From positions 1 through 11,530 of the forward strand of contig CAJKVD010000007.1 of NCBI GenBank assembly GCA_905203195.1: a stretch of 11,530 bases of DNA. Reading direction: 5' to 3'. This stretch comes from an uncultured Clostridium sp. Its GTDB lineage: Bacteria; Bacillota; Clostridia; TANB77; CAG-508. Of this stretch, positions 7,025 to 11,530 are shown piece after piece. Made by a program: the position numbers and the translations under genes. The notes under the pieces are model-generated. The model was not told the origin of the DNA. It saw only the letters and a program-made list of their open reading frames with translations, and did no database searches. Position 1 is the stretch's first letter; every line of letters begins with the position of its first letter.

Positions 7025-7033
7025 TGTGGATAA
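7025..7033 (-). promoter_or_regulatory. DnaA box, perfect consensus, opposite orientation
   Basis: TGTGGATAA on the plus strand is TTATCCACA on the minus strand, again a 9-of-9 match. With the plus-strand box at 6983 it forms a convergent pair separated by 33 bases. Function could be DnaA titration, regulation of mnmG transcription, or an origin sub-site. Confidence 0.6.
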
Positions 7034-7195
7034 CTTTTCTCAAAATTAATATTTTACAAAAAGCTATCCATATTTATAAAAAAATCTATTTAATTTGTAT
7101 TCAAAATCGTCATATTTTAAAATTAATACATCTTTTTAGTAATTTGTCATTTAAATACTTTTTTAAGCTTATTTTTGATTTTAATAGGTTATTTT

Positions 7196-8594
7196 TTATT
7201 TTCCCAAACAGAATTTAGAAAAGATTTCATTTATAATATCATCAGTTACAATTTCACCTGTAATTTCACTCAAATTTTCTAAAATTTCTTTTAAAAAGAT
7301 TGCTATAATATCTAATGGCATATTTAAAGAATTTTTTGCATCAACACAACTTTTATATGCTTTATGGATCAAATTTTTCTGTCTTATATTAGTAATAACA
7401 TTAGCATTATCAACACTTATTTCTTCCATAGAAAACATATTTCCTATAATTTTATACAATTTTTCTAATCCCTCTTGCTTTAAAGTAGACATTTTCATTA
7501 TATATTTACAAGAGTTCTGTATTTCAGGAATATTTTCATCAATCACAGGATTTAAATCAATTTTATTCAAAACCAAAATTGCTTTTTTTCCTTTAATAAT
7601 CTGCAAGATTTCCTTGTCCTCAATTGACAAATCTCTACTACTATCAAGAATTGCAATAACTAAATCTGCATCATTAGCAGCATCTTTTGATTTTGAAATT
7701 CCTATTCTTTCCACTTCATCCTTCGCTTCATGAATCCCAGCCGTATCAATTAACTTCAATGGAACTCCTTCAATTGTAACGAATTCTTCAATTGTATCCC
7801 TTGTAGTTCCCTCAATTTCAGTAACTATAGCCCTATCCTCATTTAAAATACAATTTAATAAAGACGATTTACCTGCATTTGGCCTACCAATTATAGCTGT
7901 TTTCACTCCATCTTTTAATAATTTACCATCTTCAAAACTCTTTTCTAAACAATACAAATCTTCTGAAACATTTTCTAACATATTCTCAATTTCAGAAACT
8001 GTAACCTCATCTAAATCATACTCAGGATAATCAATATCTACTTCTACATTTACCATAACATCCATTATTTTTTTCTTAATTTCATGTATTTTTCTTGAAA
8101 GTCTACCCTCTAACTGATTCATACCAGCTCTTAATTCTTTTTCTGATTTTGCATCAATAATATCTATAACAGATTCCGCTTGCAATAAATCAATTCTTCC
8201 ATTTAAAAAAGCCCTTTTGGTAAACTCGCCTGGTTCAGCCATTTCCGCACCATTTTTTAAACATAGTTCTAATATTTTTTTTACAACTAAATTTCCTCCA
8301 TGTGTATTTATTTCACACATATTTTCTGTAGTATAGCTTTTAGGTTCTTTGAAATAAGAAACTAAAACCTCGTCCAATACAGCATTTTCAGGTATTTCAC
8401 GATTCTCATATTTTTCTAAATTTTCTACTATATGACCATATTTTATGGTATACCCTTTTATCTCTTCAATATCTTCTTTCTTTTTTGGAACAAATATTTT
8501 TTCCAAAATTTCAAAACATTCTTCTCCGCTCATTCTTACTATTCCAATACCACCAATCCCGTGGAGCCGTAGAAATAGAAGCAATTACACTCAT
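7196..8594 (-). CDS. mnmE: tRNA modification GTPase MnmE, apparent N-terminal frameshift
   Basis: MnmE is a potassium-dependent dimerising GTPase that, with MnmG, modifies U34 of tRNAs. The natural start is ATG 8594, eight bases after AGGAGG (8603-8608), encoding MSVIASISTAP. One extra base (plus-strand G at 8561) then breaks the frame; the original frame stops at TGA 8513-8511. Removing it restores STAPGIGGIGIVRMSG, the family signature, and a 465-residue protein. The folate-binding N-terminal domain spans about 1-120 of the repaired protein and the helical domain flanks the G domain. The G domain has GRPNAGKS (236-243), EGTTRD (261-266), DTAG (283-286) and NKID (343-346). The C-terminus ends in FCLGK, with the catalytic cysteine. 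As written, only a TTG (8584) without a ribosome binding site opens the long frame. The rest is intact, so the gene is either recently broken, error-bearing or rescued by frameshifting. Confidence 0.9.
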
Positions 8595-8602
8595 ATATAA
8601 AA

Positions 8603-8608
8603 CCTCCT
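8603..8608 (-). promoter_or_regulatory. mnmE ribosome binding site that fixes the true start
   Basis: AGGAGG on the minus strand lies eight bases before ATG 8594 and about 18 bases before the TTG at 8584 that opens the long reading frame. Only the ATG is at a workable distance, which is why I place the mnmE start there even though it is out of frame with the body of the gene as written. Confidence 0.75.
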
Positions 8609-8619
8609 TATATTACCAC

Positions 8620-8667
8620 AAAAAAGTCAAAGATAGAAATTACTAAAATGTAAATCCGACCTTTGAC
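8620..8667 (-). terminator. Terminator-like hairpin between jag and mnmE
   Basis: On the minus strand GTCAAAG (8667-8661) pairs with CTTTGAC (8632-8626), and the long loop can itself fold (GGATTTAC with GTAATTTC). Six T follow (A-run 8620-8625). It lies 8 bases after the jag stop and 11 bases before the mnmE Shine-Dalgarno. It could end the rpmH-jag transcript or act as an attenuator for mnmE. I found no clear separate mnmE promoter. Confidence 0.55.
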
Positions 8668-8674
8668 CTCCGAT

Positions 8675-9379
8675 TTATTTATTTTTTAATGATATAACAA
8701 TTTTTCTATGTGGCTCTTCGCCTACACTAATTGTTTGAACTTTAGAGTTTTCTTGTAACTTACTATGAATTATTTTTCGCTCATATGGCTGCATTGGCTC
8801 CAAAGTAATTGGTTTTCTTGTTTTAACAACCGTCTTTGCAACTTTTTCTGCCAAATCCTCTAAAGTTTTTTCTCTTTTCTCTTTATATCCTTCAATATCA
8901 AGAATAACTCTTACTCTTTGATCAACATTTTTTGATGCAATAGAAGATAATATAGCTTGTAATGCATATAAAGTTTCACCTCTATACCCTATCAAAAAAC
9001 CTAATTTTTCATTAGATATAGAAACACTTAAACCTTGATCATTAGAATCAACCACATATATTGCACCCTCAGGCAACTCTTTTATAAATTCTGCTAAAAA
9101 TTTTTCTACATTTTGTTTTGCAATAAACTGATTTTGTTTAGATAAATGTACTTCCTTCTTTGATAAATGCACATTATTTCTAACTTTATTTTCATCATCC
9201 AAATCTTTTAATGTCATTTCTATTTTTACAACCCTTGGTGTCAAAATACTAAAAAAACTACGTTTTTCATCTTCCAAAACTTTAATTTGTACATGATCTC
9301 TATTGACTTTTAATTGCTTTAAACCTTTTTCAATAGCCTCATTTGTAGTTTTTCCTTCTACAATAATTGTTTTAGACAT
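8675..9379 (-). CDS. jag: RNA-binding protein Jag (KhpB/EloR)
   Basis: Jag/KhpB is a cytoplasmic RNA-binding protein that in Gram-positive bacteria partners with KhpA and influences cell elongation and division. It is regularly encoded after yidC (spoIIIJ). The 234-residue protein has a Jag-N domain at 1-55 (SKTIIVEGKTTNEAIEKGL) and a hydrophilic linker with a repeated VHLSK segment (about 70-80). A KH domain follows with its GYRG loop (131-134), then a C-terminal R3H domain with R201-x3-H205 in ERKIIHSKL and SVGEEPHRKIVI. ATG 9379 is preceded at seven bases by AAGGAGG. It is 43 bases downstream of yidC and is the last gene before the hairpin at 8620-8667. Confidence 0.94.
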   Translation of the reverse strand: MSKTIIVEGKTTNEAIEKGLKQLKVNRDHVQIKVLEDEKRSFFSILTPRVVKIEMTLKDLDDENKVRNNVHLSKKEVHLSKQNQFIAKQNVEKFLAEFIKELPEGAIYVVDSNDQGLSVSISNEKLGFLIGYRGETLYALQAILSSIASKNVDQRVRVILDIEGYKEKREKTLEDLAEKVAKTVVKTRKPITLEPMQPYERKIIHSKLQENSKVQTISVGEEPHRKIVISLKNK

Positions 9380-9422
9380 ATAAAGACCTCCTTAACCATT
9401 AAAAGTTAATATTAAATATATT

Positions 9423-10343
9423 TTAATCATCTTTAATAACTTTATTTAAAACTAATCTTTCACCTATCATTGCAATATTATTAACAAGCCAATACAAAGC
9501 CAAACCTAATGGAGCAACCAAAGAAATAGAAACCGACATAATTGGCATCATCCAAGACATCATCTTATTAGTTTGCTCCATTACATCATACTCTTCTTCC
9601 TCTTTTTTTACCATTGAAGTCCCTTTATTTTCATTATTAATATCAACATTTTCTATAGTTTTTCCAATATTTTTATCACCAATTTTATCTTTTTTATCCT
9701 TTTGCTGCAAAGATGTTGTAATTTTCATAGATACAAAAGTAGATATTATATATAAAATTGGAATAATATATACAGTCCAATCACCCAAATTTTGTTGTGG
9801 TATTTTACTTAAATCTAAACCTAAAAAATTCATATTCAAGTCAACGTCTTTTACCTGTTCATCATCTGAATTTATTTCCTTTAAAAAATCAGATTCTCTA
9901 ATCAAATCAATCTCCGGATAAGCTGCACTAACTGTTTTCTGAGCTTCTTGCAATTGGACTTCATAATTACTAATCTTATTTGTATCCAACTTCTTCATAT
10001 AAGTCAATGGACATCTAACCATATAGAAAATGGAAATTAACAAAATAAACTGCAAAATAGTACCTAAACAACCACTAAAAGGATTCATATTTTCCTCTTT
10101 ATACATCTTCATCATTTCTTGATTCAATTTTTTTGGATCATTTTTATACTTAAATTGCAAAACTTGCATCTTTTGATTTAATTTTGCACTTTTTTTCATT
10201 GTTTTTTGTTGTTTAATAGATAATGGTAACATTAACAATTTAATTACAAGTGTAAATAAAATCATTGCCAGTCCATAATTTTGCACCAAATTATAAATAA
10301 AATTTAAAACATAACCAAATATATTTGCAAAAAATTGAAACAT
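9423..10343 (-). CDS. yidC: Membrane protein insertase YidC (SpoIIIJ/Oxa1 family)
   Basis: YidC inserts and folds proteins in the cytoplasmic membrane, alone or with Sec. The 306-residue protein has the short Gram-positive form. Membrane segments lie at about 22-42, 92-112, 188-207 and 262-295 (the last probably two helices), with the cytoplasmic hairpin KMQVLQFKYKNDPKKLNQEM between the first two. The groove helix reads LVIKLLMLPLSIKQ, so the conserved positive residue appears as Lys35 rather than the Arg of Bacillus SpoIIIJ. The C-terminal motif PLGLALYWLVNN is typical. Two hydrophilic insertions (about 115-180 and 208-258, the latter with a KKEEEE run) make the loops longer than usual. No lipoprotein signal is present. 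ATG 10343 has AGGAGG seven bases upstream; the gap to yidD is 15 bases. Confidence 0.96.
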   Translation of the reverse strand: MFQFFANIFGYVLNFIYNLVQNYGLAMILFTLVIKLLMLPLSIKQQKTMKKSAKLNQKMQVLQFKYKNDPKKLNQEMMKMYKEENMNPFSGCLGTILQFILLISIFYMVRCPLTYMKKLDTNKISNYEVQLQEAQKTVSAAYPEIDLIRESDFLKEINSDDEQVKDVDLNMNFLGLDLSKIPQQNLGDWTVYIIPILYIISTFVSMKITTSLQQKDKKDKIGDKNIGKTIENVDINNENKGTSMVKKEEEEYDVMEQTNKMMSWMMPIMSVSISLVAPLGLALYWLVNNIAMIGERLVLNKVIKDD

Positions 10344-10358
10344 TTTTTTACCTCCTGG

Positions 10359-10577
10359 TTATTTTAGTGGATCGTATCCACCCTTAGAAAAAGGATTACA
10401 ACGAATTATTCTCCAAACAGTTAATATCAAACCTTTAAAAACACCATATTTTTCAAAAGCCTGCTTTGAATATTCTGAACATGTAGGATAAAATTTACAA
10501 TGAATATTTTTACTAGAAATCCATAAAGATATGTTCTTCTGATACCAGCAAATAATATTAATTATCAACTTTTTCAT
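10359..10577 (-). CDS. yidD: Membrane protein insertion efficiency factor YidD
   Basis: YidD is a small peripheral membrane protein that assists YidC/Sec-dependent insertion. The 72-residue protein is the full family length. An amphipathic N-terminus (about 3-20) is followed by the signature [19 protein letters not shown] (27-45), then [15 protein letters not shown] (56-70), with the conserved cysteines at 27, 33 and 60. ATG 10577 is 13 bases after the rnpA stop, and its ribosome binding site (AAGGA) lies in that short gap, so it is translated from the rnpA message. Confidence 0.96.
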   Translation of the reverse strand: MKKLIINIICWYQKNISLWISSKNIHCKFYPTCSEYSKQAFEKYGVFKGLILTVWRIIRCNPFSKGGYDPLK

Positions 10578-10590
10578 TATACTTTCCTTT

Positions 10591-10935
10591 TTACTTATAC
10601 AGTTTTGCTTTTAAGAAAATTTTCTTTAAATCCTGGCAAATATCTAAAAAACTAACACATTTAGGTGATTGTTTCTTATTCCATAAAAAAACAATAGAGT
10701 AACCTTCACATATTTTAGATTCTTCTATGGAATAACTTTCTCTAATCAAACGTTTTAATCTATTTCGTCCTACGGCTTTAGCTACTTTTGAACTAATAGC
10801 AAGTCCCAAAAAATTAGATCCAAAACATTTATTTTTTTCTACAAAAACAATCAAATATTTTCCAGAAAAACATTTTCCATGAGTCAAAACTTTTTTAAAT
10901 TCATAATTTTTTTTTAACATTTTTGTTTTTTTCAT
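10591..10935 (-). CDS. rnpA: Ribonuclease P protein component RnpA
   Basis: RnpA is the basic protein subunit of RNase P, which trims tRNA 5' ends with the catalytic RNA. The 114-residue protein is of normal size and strongly basic. It starts [17 protein letters not shown] and has the RNA-binding signature [14 protein letters not shown] (55-68). ATG 10935 has AAGGGG about seven bases upstream. It follows rpmH by 115 bases, the universal rpmH-rnpA pairing. The RNase P RNA gene is not in this window. Confidence 0.96.
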   Translation of the reverse strand: MKKTKMLKKNYEFKKVLTHGKCFSGKYLIVFVEKNKCFGSNFLGLAISSKVAKAVGRNRLKRLIRESYSIEESKICEGYSIVFLWNKKQSPKCVSFLDICQDLKKIFLKAKLYK

Positions 10936-11003
10936 TACAATACCCCTTTGTCTAAAGCCAATAGGTAAACTAAAATGAAAAAATAAAATTGAAAATTAAA
11001 ATG

Positions 11004-11018
11004 GCAATTAAAAATTGC
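11004..11018 (-). terminator. Small hairpin between rpmH and rnpA
   Basis: GCAATT (11018-11013 on the minus strand) pairs with AATTGC (11009-11004) around a three-base loop, followed by CATTTTAATTTT rather than a clean T-run. It may reduce read-through from rpmH into rnpA or act as a processing site. As a terminator it is weak. Confidence 0.3.
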
Positions 11019-11050
11019 AACATTTCAATAATCAACATTCATTCGCTTGA

Positions 11051-11185
11051 CTAAGCAGTTAATTTTTTTCTACCTTTTGCTCTTCTTGCTTTTACTACAT
11101 TTCTTCCAGCTCTTGTTTTCATTCTTTTCATAAAACCATGCTCTCTTTTTTCTTGTCTGTTTTTTGGTTGAAAAGTTCTTTTCAT
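11051..11185 (-). CDS. rpmH: 50S ribosomal protein L34
   Basis: L34 is the small basic protein of the large ribosomal subunit. The 44-residue sequence begins [19 protein letters not shown] and ends AKGRKKLTA. It covers the whole family with its landmarks [18 protein letters not shown] and RRAKGR. ATG 11185 has TAGGAGG eight bases upstream, and the stop is TAG (11053-11051). It is the first gene of the leftward cluster and is transcribed from the promoter at 11292-11321 through a leader of about 100 bases that contains two hairpins. It lies divergent from the expected dnaA. Confidence 0.98.
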   Translation of the reverse strand: MKRTFQPKNRQEKREHGFMKRMKTRAGRNVVKARRAKGRKKLTA

Positions 11186-11216
11186 TACTAGCACCTCCTA
11201 CTGTTTTTTTATATTT

Positions 11217-11268
11217 AATTCCAGTTTAGGAATTTCATTCAAGTTAATAAAATGAGTCCAAACCCATT
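11217..11268 (-). promoter_or_regulatory. rpmH leader with two hairpins
   Basis: Within the roughly 100-nt rpmH leader, AATGGG/CTCATT (11268-11251) forms a 6-bp stem with one G-T pair and a six-base loop. Downstream of it, AATTCC/GGAATT (11234-11217) forms a perfect stem with a six-base loop. Neither is followed by a T-run, so neither is a terminator. They may stabilise the message or bind a protein. I know of no named L34 leader RNA that they match. Confidence 0.3.
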
Positions 11269-11291
11269 CTTTTAAAAATTTAAGTAAATCG

Positions 11292-11321
11292 ATTATACTC
11301 CACAAACCATAAAATTGTCAA
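11292..11321 (-). promoter_or_regulatory. rpmH promoter
   Basis: Perfect -35 TTGACA (11321-11316) and perfect -10 TATAAT (11297-11292) with an 18-base spacer on the minus strand. Transcription should start near 11285. It fires away from the plus-strand dnaA promoter, with the DnaA-box array between and over the two. Confidence 0.8.
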
Positions 11322-11352
11322 GTCTATTAAAAAATTTTTTTATTTTACGAAC

Positions 11353-11376
11353 ACAACAAAATCAATTTTTCGTTGT
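11353..11376. repeat. AT-rich inverted repeat between the divergent promoters
   Basis: ACAACAAAAT (11353-11362) is complementary to ATTTT-TC-GTTGT (11365-11376), a ten-pair stem with a two-base bulge and a two-base centre. It lies upstream of both promoters and just left of the DnaA boxes, so it is not a terminator for either. It could be a regulator site or part of an unwinding region. Confidence 0.3.
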
Positions 11377-11399
11377 AACATAATTGTAATATAAGAAAG

Positions 11400-11470
11400 T
11401 TATCCACAGTTTTTTTAAAAGTTTTCCACAGGAAAAAATTTTTTTCCACAATTTTATTGACTTATCAACA
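11400..11470 (+). promoter_or_regulatory. DnaA-box array, likely oriC-side cluster
   Basis: Four same-facing 9-mers occur at regular steps: TTATCCACA (11400-11408, perfect), TTTTCCACA (11422-11430), TTTTCCACA (11442-11450) and TTATCAACA (11462-11470). The last three each differ from consensus at one position. Start-to-start spacings are 22, 20 and 20 bases, close to two helical turns. The last box overlaps the -35 of the dnaA promoter, which would allow autoregulation. The rpmH-dnaA gap is the normal place for oriC in Firmicutes. Confidence 0.7.
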
Positions 11471-11486
11471 AAAAATCTGTTATGAT
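11457..11486 (+). promoter_or_regulatory. Rightward promoter, presumably of dnaA
   Basis: TTGACT (11457-11462) and TATGAT (11481-11486) are 18 bases apart, and TGT precedes the -10 (extended type). It points out of the window toward where dnaA lies in this conserved gene order. No credible dnaA start is visible before the window ends, so the gene identity is inferred from synteny. Confidence 0.65.
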
Positions 11487-11530
11487 ATGAGGGTATCAAA
11501 AAAAGAGATTTTAAATATTTATCTTTTTTC

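Larger units (their letters stand above)
6901..7195. other. AT-rich intergenic segment between mnmE and mnmG
   Basis: The part of the mnmE-mnmG gap next to mnmE is about 84% AT by count across 6901-7200. A 64-codon plus-strand ORF here has no ribosome binding site and the composition of random AT-rich DNA, so I do not call it. The only clear sites are two perfect DnaA boxes (6983-6991 and 7025-7033). I found neither a strong terminator after the mnmE stop nor a consensus promoter for mnmG. Confidence 0.6.

Noticed and set aside
7024..7218. Plus-strand ORF of 64 codons in the mnmE-mnmG gap
   Set aside because: No ribosome binding site, composition of random AT-rich DNA (mostly Ile, Phe, Lys, Leu), and it runs into the end of mnmE. 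It starts inside the minus-strand DnaA box.
11487..11530. ATG open to the right window edge after the dnaA promoter
   Set aside because: It begins directly after the -10 box, so it would precede or coincide with the transcription start, has no ribosome binding site, and its first residues (MRVSKKEILN) do not look like DnaA.
1..11530. CRISPR array, phage or transposon genes
   Set aside because: No regularly spaced repeats and no recombinase, transposase or phage structural proteins are visible in any frame.

Overview
The window is AT-rich chromosomal DNA from a low-GC Gram-positive bacterium, most likely of the class Clostridia. The gene order is the classic origin-proximal block of Firmicutes, read leftward from the right edge: rpmH, rnpA, yidD, yidC, jag, mnmE, mnmG, rsmG, parA (soj), parB (spo0J), then a DUF4446 gene. 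I cannot name the species. Every gene seen is on the minus strand. A promoter pointing rightward at the right edge is where dnaA should begin, just outside the window.

Right end (about 11190-11530): a divergent regulatory region. A strong minus promoter (TTGACA/TATAAT) serves rpmH. A plus-strand extended -10 promoter faces the expected dnaA. Between and over them lie four same-facing DnaA-box-like 9-mers about two helical turns apart, so this is the likely oriC-side control region. The cluster rpmH-rnpA-yidD-yidC-jag (11185-8675) follows: ribosomal protein L34, the RNase P protein, a membrane-insertion factor, the YidC insertase and the RNA-binding Jag/KhpB protein.

Middle (8667-3822): mnmE, mnmG and rsmG, for tRNA wobble-uridine modification and 16S rRNA methylation. 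Terminator-like hairpins sit directly before the ribosome binding sites of mnmE and rsmG. mnmE carries an apparent one-base insertion near its start that separates the true start codon from the rest of the gene. Between mnmE and mnmG is a 589-607 bp gene-free gap, the most unusual stretch here. It has an 84% AT half with two perfect, convergent DnaA boxes, and a 33% GC half (6661-6900) full of inverted repeats whose ends can pair, with half-sites resembling the ParB target parS. I could not assign it to a known RNA family.

Left end: a parA-parB-DUF4446 operon with its own consensus promoter (3773-3801), two tRNA-Ser genes (UGA and GCU), one of them with a G-G mismatch in the acceptor stem, and then a separately promoted unit. 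That unit encodes a secreted or membrane protein with a VirB2/TrbC pilin-like C-terminus and a 42-residue hydrophobic peptide.

Functionally, the window combines translation and RNA maturation, membrane protein insertion, and origin segregation. The accessory-looking part is the pilin-like unit at the left, and the unexplained part is the mnmE-mnmG intergenic element.
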